This document shows, in pieces, positions 42,068 to 54,826 of a stretch of DNA of 64,000 nt. Under the pieces are notes generated by a model. The model was not told the origin of the DNA. It did not search any database and worked only from the letters and a program-made list of their open reading frames with translations. The first letter of the stretch is position 1. Every line of letters begins with the position of its first letter. Position numbers and translations under genes: made by a program. Source of the stretch: RPQJ01 sp963698735 (GTDB taxonomy: Bacteria; Pseudomonadota; Gammaproteobacteria; Steroidobacterales; Steroidobacteraceae); the NCBI GenBank assembly GCA_963698735.1, contig CAVOSA010000037.1:62001-126000 (forward strand), in the 5' to 3' direction.

Positions 42068-43951
42068 TCAAGCTGCATGTGCAACGGCCGTGGCGGACAC
42101 TTCACGCAGCGGCACGACGACCTGCAGCGTGGCACCCGCCGGCCCGCCGCTCTCGGCCTTGATGCTGCCGCCGAGGGCGTTGAGCGCGTTGGCGCACCAG
42201 TGCAGGCCGATGCCGAAGTTCGTTTCCCGCGATTTCGTGGAAAAGCCCTTCTCGAAAATGCGCGGCAGGTGCCCGGGAGGGATACCGATGCCGTCATCCG
42301 TGAATCGCAGCAGCAGATGCCGGCCCTCGGCGCCAGCCACGACCGAGCACGAGATGCGCAAAGTGCCGTGCTCACGCCCGGCTTGCCGCACCGACTCAGC
42401 GGCGTTCTGGATCAGGTTCTGGAAGACCTGCTGCAACGTGATGCGGGGCAGTCGCAGCGCCTCGGTCCCGGGCATGGACGAATCGAGTTCGACCGTCAGG
42501 CATTGGCGCAGCGTGGGAGCAACCATCTCGACGCTGCGGTCGACGAGTTCCGTGAGCCGCACCGACTCGACGACCGGGCTCGCCTGCGACGAGCGCTGTT
42601 CCTGGACCAGCGTCCGCTGGATGACTTCGGCCTGGCGCGCGACGGACTCGACGTCCTCACCCGCGCTCGCGATCACGCGTGCCAGCTCGCGACTGGCGAG
42701 CCGCAGGAACTGCTCCAGGTCCGCCTTGCGTTCCGGGTCGCTGACGCCGCTTTGGAGTTCGGCCAGGACCATTTCGACCTCGCCGGCGGGCGCACCCCGC
42801 AGGCGCTCCTGCAGGCCGGCGATCGTCACCCCGACCGGTGTCATCGCGTTGCCGATGTTGTGCAGGACGCCGCTCGCGGCCTGCGCGGCGCCGGCCTCGA
42901 ACGAATGGTCGACGAGCCGGCGACGCGCGTCGGCCAGCTTGTCCACCATGCCGTTGAACTCGCGCGCCAGCACCCCGAGTTCGTCGGGACGCTTGACCAC
43001 CATGCGCAACGTGAGGTCGTCACCCTCGCCGATGGCAACGGCGTATTGAGTCATCCTGCTGACCGGCGCCAGCACCAGGCGACGCAATGCCACGATCAGG
43101 ACCAGCAGCACGATGACGCCGGCCGCGAACAGCGACAGCAACGCGTAACCGATGGCGTCGCGACCCTGTGCGCTCACCGAGCGCGGGACATCGATCCGCA
43201 GCGTGACAGCGGGCTGGCCGAAGATGTCGGATAGGTTGCGATAGACCTCGTTCATCGTCTCGCGCTGCACGATGCGGGGCGAGTTCGCGCCATCCTTCGC
43301 TGCCGGGCCCGATGCGGAATGGTCCAGCGTGCTGACCTGCAGCTTGACTTGCGCCTGCTCGGCGAGCCGTGCCGCGACGTCTGGCGTGATCAGGCGTGCC
43401 AGCAGCACGGAGCCCCGATGCGGGCCGTTGCCGGCGCCATCCAGGATAGGTGCTGCAACCAGCATGGCCGGGCCGTGCTCGGTCACGATGAGGCCCTTCG
43501 CCGGCTGGCCGTTCCTGATCGCATCGCGGAACGGGTGTCCGGTCGCCAGGCTGTCGGCGGCCAGCATCCTGAACTCGAGATCGTCGTGCGTGTCCGGATC
43601 GAATCCCTTGCGCCAGACGAAGCGGGCATCGGCGTCGACGTATGCCACCAGCTCGAGCCCGGCACCCTCGATCGTCGGCTTGTTCATGTTGTTGACGATG
43701 AAGTCGGGCTCATTGCCCGCCATGTAGTCGTAGGTCTCGAGCCAGTTGCCCCAGTCGGCCCCGAATGTCTGCAGCTGCGTCAGCTCACTGTCGATGGCGC
43801 GCGTCACGCGCTCCATGTCCGTGCGCGCAAGGTCCGCTTCAAGCGCCTCGAAACTTGGCAGGATGACCTCGCGCTGCACGATGTAGTCGGCCGCACCGTA
43901 GGCCGCGAACAATCCGCACAGCAGCAGGACGACTTTCGAGCTGAGGTTCAC
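42068..43951 (-). CDS. Hybrid-less sensor histidine kinase with CHASE4 and HAMP domains
   Basis: About 628 residues from GTG 43951 (MNLSSKVVLLLCGLFAAYGA). Helix one is followed by a periplasmic CHASE4-like domain, a second helix near residues 290-310 (ALLSLFAAGVIVLLVLIVAL), HAMP, and a kinase core. The H-box is GVLHNIGNAMTPV; N (QNLIQNAAES), G1 (FTDDGIGIPP) and G2 (FGIGLHWC) boxes are present. It should phosphorylate the downstream REC-GGDEF-EAL protein. The frame is open farther upstream, with another GTG at 43984, so the start is uncertain. Confidence 0.9.
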   Translation of the reverse strand: MNLSSKVVLLLCGLFAAYGAADYIVQREVILPSFEALEADLARTDMERVTRAIDSELTQLQTFGADWGNWLETYDYMAGNEPDFIVNNMNKPTIEGAGLELVAYVDADARFVWRKGFDPDTHDDLEFRMLAADSLATGHPFRDAIRNGQPAKGLIVTEHGPAMLVAAPILDGAGNGPHRGSVLLARLITPDVAARLAEQAQVKLQVSTLDHSASGPAAKDGANSPRIVQRETMNEVYRNLSDIFGQPAVTLRIDVPRSVSAQGRDAIGYALLSLFAAGVIVLLVLIVALRRLVLAPVSRMTQYAVAIGEGDDLTLRMVVKRPDELGVLAREFNGMVDKLADARRRLVDHSFEAGAAQAASGVLHNIGNAMTPVGVTIAGLQERLRGAPAGEVEMVLAELQSGVSDPERKADLEQFLRLASRELARVIASAGEDVESVARQAEVIQRTLVQEQRSSQASPVVESVRLTELVDRSVEMVAPTLRQCLTVELDSSMPGTEALRLPRITLQQVFQNLIQNAAESVRQAGREHGTLRISCSVVAGAEGRHLLLRFTDDGIGIPPGHLPRIFEKGFSTKSRETNFGIGLHWCANALNALGGSIKAESGGPAGATLQVVVPLREVSATAVAHAA

Positions 43952-44182
43952 CGGGCTGGCTTGGCGACACGACGACTGCGTCACGTGCGATGTTAGGAGC
44001 TGCCGCCGCCTGTTGAAGCGACGCAGCTCACCTTCTCGATTGGTCACGACGGACCACCGGGCAAAATTATGTGACCCGTTGCTCGTAATCCGGCCATGGT
44101 CCCACGGCACCGGCACAACCGCGGGCTGCGTGCCGATCGGAAGCGGGATCGACCGGGACTTCACCCGGCAGGAGCCGGTGCT

Positions 44183-44833
44183 TCAGCCGTGGAGCTTTTC
44201 CCCGACAGCTGCGGGATCCAGAGCGAGCAGCTGGCGGTCGTGAATCCGCGCCAGCAGGAACTGAGCCGCAATGGCGCCGCAGCCTGCGAGGAACATGTCC
44301 CACTGCGTGTCCCAGACGTCGCCCTGCGTGCCAAGGAAGGCGCCCGCCGCGTCGCCGCCCGCGATTGCGGCCCACCACTCGGTGAACTCGTAGCAGGCGC
44401 TGATGCCGAGAATGCTGAGCGTGACCAGCGTGAACAGCCACTTGCCGGGCCGGAGCGGCGAGGTCCGCAGCAGCAGCTCCCGCGCGATGATCGCGGGACC
44501 GAAACCCTGCATCAGGTGGCCGATGCGGTCGTAGTGATTGCGCGTGAATCCAAACACGTCCTGCATCCAGTTGCCGAACGGCGTCAACGCATACGTGTAG
44601 TGGCCGCCATACATCAGGATCAGCGCGTGCACGGCGATCAGCCCGTAAGCGAGCGGCGTCAGCGGAAAGCTGCGCGCCGTCCACACCAGCAGCGGCACTG
44701 CAATCAGCACCGGCACGACTTCGAGGAACCACGTCAGCCGGTCGTATGGACCGATGCCGGACCACACGAGTCCGAGCAGCACGATGGCGAGCAGGACCAG
44801 GGGCAGCCGCAGGTCGGCCTTTGTCTCAATCAT
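44183..44833 (-). CDS. DUF2238/YjdF-like membrane protein
   Basis: 216 residues with about six membrane segments and the conserved polar sequences GGHYTYALTPFG, NHYDRIGHLMQGFGPAI, CYEFTEWWAA and GDVWDTQWDM. These match YjdF (DUF2238) inner-membrane proteins. Function is unknown. It is followed downstream by no partner; the alpha/beta hydrolase gene ends 19 bases upstream. Confidence 0.9.
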   Translation of the reverse strand: MIETKADLRLPLVLLAIVLLGLVWSGIGPYDRLTWFLEVVPVLIAVPLLVWTARSFPLTPLAYGLIAVHALILMYGGHYTYALTPFGNWMQDVFGFTRNHYDRIGHLMQGFGPAIIARELLLRTSPLRPGKWLFTLVTLSILGISACYEFTEWWAAIAGGDAAGAFLGTQGDVWDTQWDMFLAGCGAIAAQFLLARIHDRQLLALDPAAVGEKLHG

Positions 44834-44851
44834 GCCGCCGATTATAGGGCC

Positions 44852-45739
44852 CTAGCGGTCGAGGAACTCCTGGACCAGCCGGGCGACCGCTGCCGGCTGG
44901 TCGTGGTGCAGCATGTGCCCGGCCGCCGCGACGACGCGCGGCTCGAGTTGCGGAATCAGCGCACGCACCTGGTCGGGATCGCCCGCGCCCCTGAGCCGCG
45001 CGAGAAAGTCGGATTCCGCACCTGCGACGTACAACAGCGGGGCACGCATTTCCGCCCAGCAAGCCTCCGCTTCCGCGCGCCGGTACAGGATCGGGTTCAC
45101 GCGTTTGTGTGCCGGATCGAAACGCGGCCTGACGCGTCCGTCCGGCAGCACCTCGCTCCACGCCCGCGCCACGAAGTCCGCGCGCTCGGCCGGCAGGCGC
45201 GGATTGCGCTTGCGCAGCACGCCGGCGAACACCTCGAGGCTCGGGAACACCGAGGCGGGCTCCGGATCGCGTCGCTGGTCGAGCCAGTCGCGATAGCGGC
45301 GCGGGGCCAGCTCAGCAGGCGCGCCCGGCATGCCGAACCCTTCGAGCGACACCACGCGTCGCACGCGTTCCGGGCGCAGGCCCGCGTAGATCATCGCGAT
45401 GTTGCCGCCCATGCTGTGCCCGACGATGTCCACGGGCGCGCCGGGCGAAAGCCAGCCGACGATGGCGTCGAGATCCGCGAAGTAATCGGGAAACCAGTAG
45501 CCATGCGGACTCCAGGCGGACTGCCCGAAGCCGCGCCAGTCGGGCGCGATCAGCGCGCGTGACGGCGCCAGTTCGTCCGCGACGAACTGGTAGGTGGCGC
45601 CGCAATCCATGAAGCCGTGCAGCAGCAGGACGGGCGGGTCCTGCGCCTGCCCGGCCCATTGCGTGAAGTGATGACGGGTGCCGCAGACGTCATGCTGCAG
45701 CAGTTCAGGTACTCGCCGGGGCAGGTAGTGAACGGTCAT
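44852..45739 (-). CDS. Alpha/beta hydrolase
   Basis: 295 residues, no signal peptide. LLLHGFMDCG is the oxyanion strand, DWRGFGQS the typical loop, and GHSMGGN the nucleophile elbow with Ser. A C-terminal His (AAGHMLHHDQP) and Asp (GAESDF) complete the likely triad. It is a general esterase or epoxide/haloalkane-type hydrolase; substrate unknown. Confidence 0.9.
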   Translation of the reverse strand: MTVHYLPRRVPELLQHDVCGTRHHFTQWAGQAQDPPVLLLHGFMDCGATYQFVADELAPSRALIAPDWRGFGQSAWSPHGYWFPDYFADLDAIVGWLSPGAPVDIVGHSMGGNIAMIYAGLRPERVRRVVSLEGFGMPGAPAELAPRRYRDWLDQRRDPEPASVFPSLEVFAGVLRKRNPRLPAERADFVARAWSEVLPDGRVRPRFDPAHKRVNPILYRRAEAEACWAEMRAPLLYVAGAESDFLARLRGAGDPDQVRALIPQLEPRVVAAAGHMLHHDQPAAVARLVQEFLDR

Positions 45740-45815
45740 GACCGCTCATACTGCACGAACTGCACGAGCTATTGAGTGACAGACTGGATTGACACCAGAA
45801 TGCCTGGGTCATCCA

Positions 45816-45832
45816 GGGCCCACGGTGGGCCC
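45816..45832. other. Perfect hairpin upstream of the glutamine amidotransferase gene
   Basis: GGGCCCA and TGGGCCC form a seven-base-pair stem with a three-base loop, 22 bases before the ATG at 45855 and between divergent genes. It could limit translation initiation or be a protein-binding site. A TTGACA hexamer lies at 45789-45794 without a clear -10. Confidence 0.35.
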
Positions 45833-45854
45833 CGCCCCACTCCTCGACCCGGTC

Positions 45855-46601
45855 ATGCCCAAGCTGCTCGTTTTCCAGCACGTCGCCTCCGAGCCGCTCG
45901 GCCACCTCGATCCGCTGCTGCGGGCGTCCGGCTTCCGCATCCGTTACGTCAACTTCGGCCGCGAACCGGACGCGCAGCCGGACATCCGTCGCTACGACGG
46001 GCTCGTCGTGCTGGGCGGCCCGATGAACGTCGACCAGGCAGACCGGTTCCCGCACCTGCGGACCGAGCTGGACGCGATCCGCGAGGCCGTGACGGCGGAT
46101 AAACCCGTGCTCGGCATCTGTCTCGGGGGCCAGTTGCTCGCCGAGGCCATGGGCGGCCACGTGCGGCCCAACCCCGTGCCCGAGATCGGCTGGTACCGGC
46201 TCCACACGCGACCTCATGCGCACGCAGACCGGTTGTTCCGCCACTTTGAACGGACGCCGCGCTACGTCTTCCAGTGGCACGCCTATGCATTCGAGCCGCC
46301 GCCCGGCGCTGTCCCGCTGGCCTGGACCCGCAGCTGCCGGCAGCAGGCCTACCGCCTGGGCGATCACGCCTGGGGCCTGCAGTTCCACCTCGAAGCGGAT
46401 GCCGCGCTGATCGAGCGCTGGCTGCACATGCCGAGCGGACGCAACGAGATCGAGCGTCACTGGAACGCCGGACGCATCCCGCGCATCCAGGCGGCGACAC
46501 AGCGTCATCTGCCGGTCGCGGCGCCGCTCAGCGAGCGTGTGTTCGGCGAATTCATCCGGCTGTTCTCGCCGCGACGCTACGCGCACCTGCCATCGCGCTG
46601 A
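45855..46601 (+). CDS. Class I glutamine amidotransferase-like protein
   Basis: 248 residues. The GATase triad is complete: Cys in GICLGGQLLA, His and Glu in GLQFHLEAD. The fold is that of the stand-alone GMP-synthase-like glutamine amidotransferases with an N-terminal strand MPKLLVFQHV. Such proteins may act on glutathione- or gamma-glutamyl-linked substrates; the partner is not known. A GTG/TTG extension further upstream overlaps the hairpin and is not used. Confidence 0.88.
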   Translation: MPKLLVFQHVASEPLGHLDPLLRASGFRIRYVNFGREPDAQPDIRRYDGLVVLGGPMNVDQADRFPHLRTELDAIREAVTADKPVLGICLGGQLLAEAMGGHVRPNPVPEIGWYRLHTRPHAHADRLFRHFERTPRYVFQWHAYAFEPPPGAVPLAWTRSCRQQAYRLGDHAWGLQFHLEADAALIERWLHMPSGRNEIERHWNAGRIPRIQAATQRHLPVAAPLSERVFGEFIRLFSPRRYAHLPSR

Positions 46602-46627
46602 CGCCGCGGGCGATTTCGTGAATCGGA

Positions 46628-46654
46628 TCGCACTGCAGCGATTTGCGAGTGCGA
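46628..46654. terminator. Dyad between convergent genes
   Basis: TCGCACT (46628-46634) and AGTGCGA (46648-46654) form a seven-base-pair stem with a 13-base loop. It lies between the ends of the amidotransferase (+) and zinc-binding protein (-) genes, a suitable place for a bidirectional terminator. No T-tract follows. Confidence 0.4.
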
Positions 46655-46663
46655 GGAGGCAGG

Positions 46664-46981
46664 CTAACCGGTGGTAGCGCCGGGCTCATCGACCAGCACG
46701 GCCCGACCGCACCTGGGGCAGACGCTCATGCGCTCGAAGTGCGGCGCCATCCAGCGGCGACCGCAGGGGCAACGGGTCACGTAGAGCACCTGCAATTCAC
46801 CGTTCACGACCTCGCGTTCACGGACGACGAAGCCCGACACGGTGTCGTGAGGGTGGGATTCGACGATGCGCGCCCGATAGGGCCCAGCCGGCGGGCCCGG
46901 GACAGCCGTGAAAGCGACGTACTGCTCTGGGTGAAGCTTGTCGCGGACGGTGTTGACCCAGCCGGTGAGGCTCACAGTCAC
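46664..46981 (-). CDS. Small zinc-ribbon-like protein
   Basis: 105 residues from GTG 46981. The C-terminal half has CPCGRRW and CPRCGRA, two Cys pairs typical of a zinc ribbon, with a His (APHFERM) between. The N-terminal part (DKLHPEQYVAFTAVPG) is beta-rich. I do not recognise the family. The start is uncertain: a TTG at 47014 and GTG at 46975 are also possible and none has a good ribosome binding site. Confidence 0.65.
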   Translation of the reverse strand: MTVSLTGWVNTVRDKLHPEQYVAFTAVPGPPAGPYRARIVESHPHDTVSGFVVREREVVNGELQVLYVTRCPCGRRWMAPHFERMSVCPRCGRAVLVDEPGATTG

Positions 46982-47102
46982 TCTGTTTTTGCATGTCGCG
47001 AAAGAACAGTACAAATCGTACGCACCGCACGCGCCGGGCGAAATTCGCGGCTATACCTACCCGTGCATTTCGGCAGTGATCGAGTGCGGCGTGGTCACGG
47101 CC

Positions 47103-48620
47103 TTACTCCCCCAGGAACATGCGATAGGCCGGGTTCCCGGTCTCCTCAGTGTAGACGTACCCGAGGTCCCCGAGATGTTCCGCGAAACGCGCGGCGTCCG
47201 CCGGCGGCACCTGCACGCCCGCAAGCACGCGACCGTAGTCGGAGCCGTGGTTGCGGTAGTGGAACAGGCTGATGTTCCAGTGCGCACCGACGGCTTCGAG
47301 GAACCGCAGCAGCGCGCCCGGCCGTTCCGGGAATTCAAACCGGAACAGCCGCTCGTGCTGGAGCCCGTGCGCATGGCCGCCGACCATGTAGCGCACGTGC
47401 AGCTTCGCCATCTCGTCGTCGCTCATGTCGATGACGCGGTAGCCCGCATCGGCGACCAGCGCGAGCAGCGCTTCTTTCTCGCGCCGTCCCTCGGCCAGCG
47501 AGATGCCGGCGAAGATACGCGCGGAGTGGGCATCGTCGTAGCGGTAATTGAACTCGGTGACGCTGCGGCGCCCGAGCAGCCGGCAGAAGCGCAGGAAGCT
47601 GCCCGGCTCTTCCGGGATCTCCACCGCCAGCAAGGCCTCGCGCTGCGCGCCGATGTCGGCCCGCTCCGCGATGTGGCGCAGCCGGTCGAAATTGACGTTG
47701 GCGCCGCAGTTCAGCGCCACGAAGGTCTGGTCGCGGCACTGTTCCCGCGCGACGTACCGCTTGATGCCCGCCACGGCGAGCGCGCCCGCCGGCTCCGCGA
47801 TCGTGCGGTTATCCTCGAAGATGTCCTGGATTGCGGCGCAGATTTCGTCGGTGGTGACCAGCAGCACTTCGTCGACGTACTTGCGCGCGAGACGGAACGT
47901 TTCCTCGCCCACGCGGCGCACGGCGACACCGTCGGCGAAAATGCCGACGCGCTCGAGCGTCACGCGCTCGCCAGCGCGCAGCGAGTCGTGCATGCTCGCC
48001 GCGTCCTCCGGCTCGACCCCGACGATGCGCACCTGCGGGTACAGCGACTTGACGTAGGTCGCGATGCCCGCGATGAGTCCACCGCCGCCGATCGGCACGA
48101 AAATCGCGTCGGGCGGCGCGGAACACTGCCGGACGATCTCCATGCCGATCGTGCCCTGCCCCGCGATCACGTCCGGATCGTCGAAGGGATGGATGAACGC
48201 GAGGCCCCGCTCGCGGGCGAGACCCATCGCGTGCTCGAAGGCATGGTCGAAGTCGTCGCCTTCGAGCACGACGTCGCCGCCGAGGTCGAGCACGGCCTGC
48301 ACCTTGATGTGCGGCGTCGTCCGCGGCATCACGATGACGGCGGTGATGCCGCGCCGCCTGGCGGCGAGCGCAACGCCCTGCGCATGATTGCCAGCCGAGG
48401 CGCAGATCACGCCGCGGCGGGCCGTCGCGTCGTCGAGCCCGGCGATCTTGTTGTACGCGCCGCGCAGCTTGAACGAAAAGACCGGCTGCAGGTCCTCGCG
48501 CTTGAAGAGGACGGTATTGCCGAGGCGGCGGGTCAGGCGGCGGGCTGGTTCGAGCGGCGATTCGATCGCAACGTCGTAGACGCGCGCCTTGAGGATGCGT
48601 TCGATGTAACTTTCTTGCAT
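47103..48620 (-). CDS. ilvA: Threonine ammonia-lyase (biosynthetic)
   Basis: 505 residues. This PLP enzyme converts threonine to 2-oxobutanoate, the first step to isoleucine. The catalytic Lys is in SFKLRGAYNK, the Asn-rich phosphate loop SAGNHAQG follows, and the C-terminus carries two ACT-like regulatory domains (PEEPGSFLRFCRLLG and PERPGALLRFLEAVG), the hallmark of the isoleucine-inhibited biosynthetic enzyme. Start ATG 48620 (MQESYIERILKARVYDV) fits IlvA. No leader peptide or attenuator was recognised upstream. Confidence 0.96.
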   Translation of the reverse strand: MQESYIERILKARVYDVAIESPLEPARRLTRRLGNTVLFKREDLQPVFSFKLRGAYNKIAGLDDATARRGVICASAGNHAQGVALAARRRGITAVIVMPRTTPHIKVQAVLDLGGDVVLEGDDFDHAFEHAMGLARERGLAFIHPFDDPDVIAGQGTIGMEIVRQCSAPPDAIFVPIGGGGLIAGIATYVKSLYPQVRIVGVEPEDAASMHDSLRAGERVTLERVGIFADGVAVRRVGEETFRLARKYVDEVLLVTTDEICAAIQDIFEDNRTIAEPAGALAVAGIKRYVAREQCRDQTFVALNCGANVNFDRLRHIAERADIGAQREALLAVEIPEEPGSFLRFCRLLGRRSVTEFNYRYDDAHSARIFAGISLAEGRREKEALLALVADAGYRVIDMSDDEMAKLHVRYMVGGHAHGLQHERLFRFEFPERPGALLRFLEAVGAHWNISLFHYRNHGSDYGRVLAGVQVPPADAARFAEHLGDLGYVYTEETGNPAYRMFLGE

Positions 48621-48720
48621 GGCGGTGGCTTGCAGGTCCGTCTCGTACGTTAACATTCTTCGCCCCCGGAACCCTCCCTTCGCCCCGAGCGGTAATCCCC
48701 TCTTGCGCATCGAACTGATC

Positions 48721-49131
48721 ATGACCGTGCTGGCCGGGTTCGCCGGCGGGCTGGCCGGAACGCTCTGGGGCAGCGTCGTCTCGTCCGCGCTGCTGGCGGG
48801 CAGGCCGGAACTCCGGGCGGCCGGCTGGGTGCCGGACACGGGCTGGCGCGTGCTGCACACGGCCGCGCTTTACGGTGTCTGCGGCGCGGCGGCCGGCCTC
48901 CTGTTCTGGCTCGGCTGGGGCCTCGTGGCCTTCGCCGCGGTGCCCTGGTTCGTCGTCGGCGCAACGTACGGCGCGCTGTTGTGGCTGGCCTCGGCGCTCC
49001 CGGCACTGCTGCTGCTGACGGCCCGCGTACCCGCCCTCCGCAGCGCCGCCCTGGTCATGGCGGTCGAGGCACTGGTCGCCGCCGCCGCGGTCGGCCTCCT
49101 TTGCGCTTACGTCTGGCACCGCGCGGCGTAG
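48721..49131 (+). CDS. Uncharacterised small membrane protein
   Basis: 136 residues with four predicted membrane helices (about 4-25, 45-62, 65-90, 110-132) rich in Ala, Gly and Leu. No family is recognised. It is divergent from ilvA. The ATG at 48721 is taken; upstream in-frame sequence overlaps the start of ilvA and lacks hydrophobic character. Confidence 0.65.
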   Translation: MTVLAGFAGGLAGTLWGSVVSSALLAGRPELRAAGWVPDTGWRVLHTAALYGVCGAAAGLLFWLGWGLVAFAAVPWFVVGATYGALLWLASALPALLLLTARVPALRSAALVMAVEALVAAAAVGLLCAYVWHRAA

Positions 49132-49176
49132 AATCCGCCGCTTTCGTTCGTTCGACCCATCCCTGGGGGGATTTGC

Positions 49177-49920
49177 ATGTACATGTACCACCGCGCCGCG
49201 CTCGGCCTCGCCCTGCTGCTCGCCGGAACCGCGGCGCACGCGCTCACGGCCTCGGAACTCGTGGCCAAGAACATCGAAGCCAAGGGCGGGGCTGCGGCGC
49301 TGCAGTCGGTCCAGTCCCTGCGTCGCGAAGGGCGGCTCATCGTCAACGGCGGCCAGTTCGTGCTCGAGCTCGCCGAGACCAAGCAGCGTCCCGACTCGAT
49401 CCGTGCTGAAGTCAGCATGCAGGGCCTGTCGCAGGTGCAGTCCTACGACGGCAAGGACGGCTGGCGCATCGACCCGTTCGGCGGGCGCAAGGACCCCGAG
49501 CGCATGCCGGCGGACGACGTGAAGGAATTCATCGAGGACGCGAGCATCGACGGCGTCCTGCCCGACGCCGCGGCTGCCGGTGACCGCATCGAGTACCTCG
49601 GCACCGAGGACATCGACGGCACCCCCGCGCACAAGCTCAAAGTCACGCGCAAGGAAGGCGGCGTGCAGTACGTCTACCTCGACCCGGACTATTTCCTCGA
49701 GATCCGCGTCGAGAGCCAGCGCACGGTACGCGGCGTGAAGCGCACGTCGGTCACCGACTACGGCAACTACGAGAAGGTCGGCGGCGTGTTCTGGCCGCTC
49801 TCGATTGAATCCGGCATCAAGGGCGGCGGCGACCCGGCGAAGTTCGAATACGAATCCGCGGCGGTCAACCCGCAGATCGCACCGGACTATTTCTCGTTCC
49901 CCGTGGCCGCGAAGAAGTGA
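49177..49920 (+). CDS. LolA-like outer-membrane lipoprotein-sorting-type protein
   Basis: 247 residues with a signal peptide (AALGLALLLAGTAAHA). The mature protein shows the open beta-barrel layout of LolA/LppX-like proteins: repeated strands such as YDGKDGWRIDPFGGRKDPER and VTRKEGGVQYVYLDPDYFLE. It likely binds a lipid or hydrophobic ligand in the periplasm. GGGGGGA six bases before the ATG is a strong ribosome binding site. It ends 14 bases before the large BNR protein gene, suggesting an operon. Confidence 0.82.
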   Translation: MYMYHRAALGLALLLAGTAAHALTASELVAKNIEAKGGAAALQSVQSLRREGRLIVNGGQFVLELAETKQRPDSIRAEVSMQGLSQVQSYDGKDGWRIDPFGGRKDPERMPADDVKEFIEDASIDGVLPDAAAAGDRIEYLGTEDIDGTPAHKLKVTRKEGGVQYVYLDPDYFLEIRVESQRTVRGVKRTSVTDYGNYEKVGGVFWPLSIESGIKGGGDPAKFEYESAAVNPQIAPDYFSFPVAAKK

Positions 49921-49934
49921 AGGGAGTGTCGACC

Positions 49935-53181
<3,247 letters not shown>

Positions 53182-53194
53182 TCACAGCCGGAGG

Positions 53195-54826
53195 ATGACG
53201 AGCCTGTCACACAGTCGCGAACCGAGCACGCTGCGGATCGGCCGCCGCTATCGGCCGGGCCGCCTGCAAGGCCCGTACGATGCGCTCGTCATCGGCTCCG
53301 GCATCGGCGGGCTCACGACCGCCGCCTTGCTCTCCGAACTCGGGTGGCGGGTGGCGGTGCTGGAGCAGCACTACACCGCGGGTGGCGCCACGCACAGCTA
53401 CGAGCGCAACGGCTACGAGTGGGACGTCGGCGTTCACTACATCGGTGACATGGGCGCGCAGACCACGACGCGCCGACTGATGGATTTCCTGACGCAGGGC
53501 GGCGTGAAATGGGCGCCGATGGATGCACATTACGATCGCTTCTTCATCGGCGATCGCGTCTACGATGCCGTCGCCGGCCGCGAGGCCTACCGCGAGAACC
53601 TGCTCGCGCACTTCCCGCGCGAAGCAGCAGCCATCGACCGCTACCTCGAACTGCTCGGCGAAGTGTCGCGCGGCATGCGCACGTTCACGCTGGACCGGAC
53701 GCTGCCACCCTGGGCCGCAGCCCTGGCCGGACCGATACTGCGCCGGCGCCTGCCGCGGAGCTTCAATCGCACGACGTGGGAAGTGCTGTCGGAGCTGACC
53801 AGCGATCCCGAGCTGATCGCGGTGCTCACCGGCCAATGGGGCGATCTCGGCCTGCCGCCAAAGCGCTCGTCATTTGTGGTCCAGGCCCTGATCACCAAGC
53901 ATTACCTGCACGGCGGCTTCTACCCGACCGGCGGCGCCTGGCGCATTGCCGAATCGATCCTGCCGCGCATCCGTGCAACCGGTGGCGAGGTCTTCACCTA
54001 CGCACGGGTCGAGGAAGTGCTGGTGCGCGAAGGCCGAGCGCGCGGCGTGCGCATGGCTGACAGCCACGAGATCGAGTCACCGCTCGTGATCTCGGATGCC
54101 GGTGCAATCAATACCTTCACGCGCCTGCTGCCCGAGGGCATTGCACGCGAGCACGGCTACGAGCGCCTGCTGAGCACCGTGAAGCCGAGTATCGGCCACC
54201 TCGGCGTGTACATCGGACTCAAGGGCTCCGCACAGGAACTCGGGCTGCCGAAGACCAACTACTGGATCTATCCCGGTAACGACTACGACGGCGACCTCGA
54301 CCGTTTTCTCGCGAACCCGCACGGCCCCTTTCCGGTCGTCTACCTGTCGTTCCCGTCGGCGAAAGACCCCGACTTCGAGCGCCGTCACCCGGGCCGCTCG
54401 ACGATCGAGATCGTCGCGCCCGCTCCCTACGAAATTTTCGAGCGCTGGGCCGCCAGCACCTGGGGCAAGCGCGGCGACGACTACGAAGCGCTGAAGCGGT
54501 CGTTCGGCGAGCGGCTGCTCGAGCATCTGTACGACAAGCTGCCGCAGCTGCGGGGCCGGGTGGATTACTGGGAAGTGTCGACGCCGCTGTCCATGCAGCA
54601 CTTCTGCGGCTACGGTCGCGGCGAGTTGTATGGCCTCGATCACGACCCGGAGCGGCTGCGGCAGGGCTGGCTGCGGCCGCGCACGCGCATTCCCGGACTC
54701 TGGCTCACGGGGCAGGACGTCATGTCCTGTGGCGTGGCGGGGGCCATGATGGGCGGCATGGCGTCGGCGACGTCCATCGCCGGCGTGCGGCGCATGATGC
54801 CGGTGATGAAGCGGATTTTCGGCTGA
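53195..54826 (+). CDS. FAD-dependent oxidoreductase (phytoene desaturase / retinol saturase-like)
   Basis: 543 residues. The dinucleotide motif is VIGSGIGGLTTAALLSELG with the acidic partner in VLEQHYTAGGATHSYERNG. The layout DVGVHYIGDMG and the C-terminal DVMSCGVAGAMMGG fit the retinol saturase/CrtI-type FAD family. Probable reaction is reduction or desaturation of a hydrophobic polyene; this is inference. GGAGG abuts the ATG at 53195, closer than ideal. The gene starts 13 bases after the BNR protein. Confidence 0.88.
   Translation: MTSLSHSREPSTLRIGRRYRPGRLQGPYDALVIGSGIGGLTTAALLSELGWRVAVLEQHYTAGGATHSYERNGYEWDVGVHYIGDMGAQTTTRRLMDFLTQGGVKWAPMDAHYDRFFIGDRVYDAVAGREAYRENLLAHFPREAAAIDRYLELLGEVSRGMRTFTLDRTLPPWAAALAGPILRRRLPRSFNRTTWEVLSELTSDPELIAVLTGQWGDLGLPPKRSSFVVQALITKHYLHGGFYPTGGAWRIAESILPRIRATGGEVFTYARVEEVLVREGRARGVRMADSHEIESPLVISDAGAINTFTRLLPEGIAREHGYERLLSTVKPSIGHLGVYIGLKGSAQELGLPKTNYWIYPGNDYDGDLDRFLANPHGPFPVVYLSFPSAKDPDFERRHPGRSTIEIVAPAPYEIFERWAASTWGKRGDDYEALKRSFGERLLEHLYDKLPQLRGRVDYWEVSTPLSMQHFCGYGRGELYGLDHDPERLRQGWLRPRTRIPGLWLTGQDVMSCGVAGAMMGGMASATSIAGVRRMMPVMKRIFG

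Noticed and set aside
40902..43049. A 715-codon plus-strand frame opposite the two-component genes
   Set aside because: It crosses the boundary of two recognised genes and has no domain.
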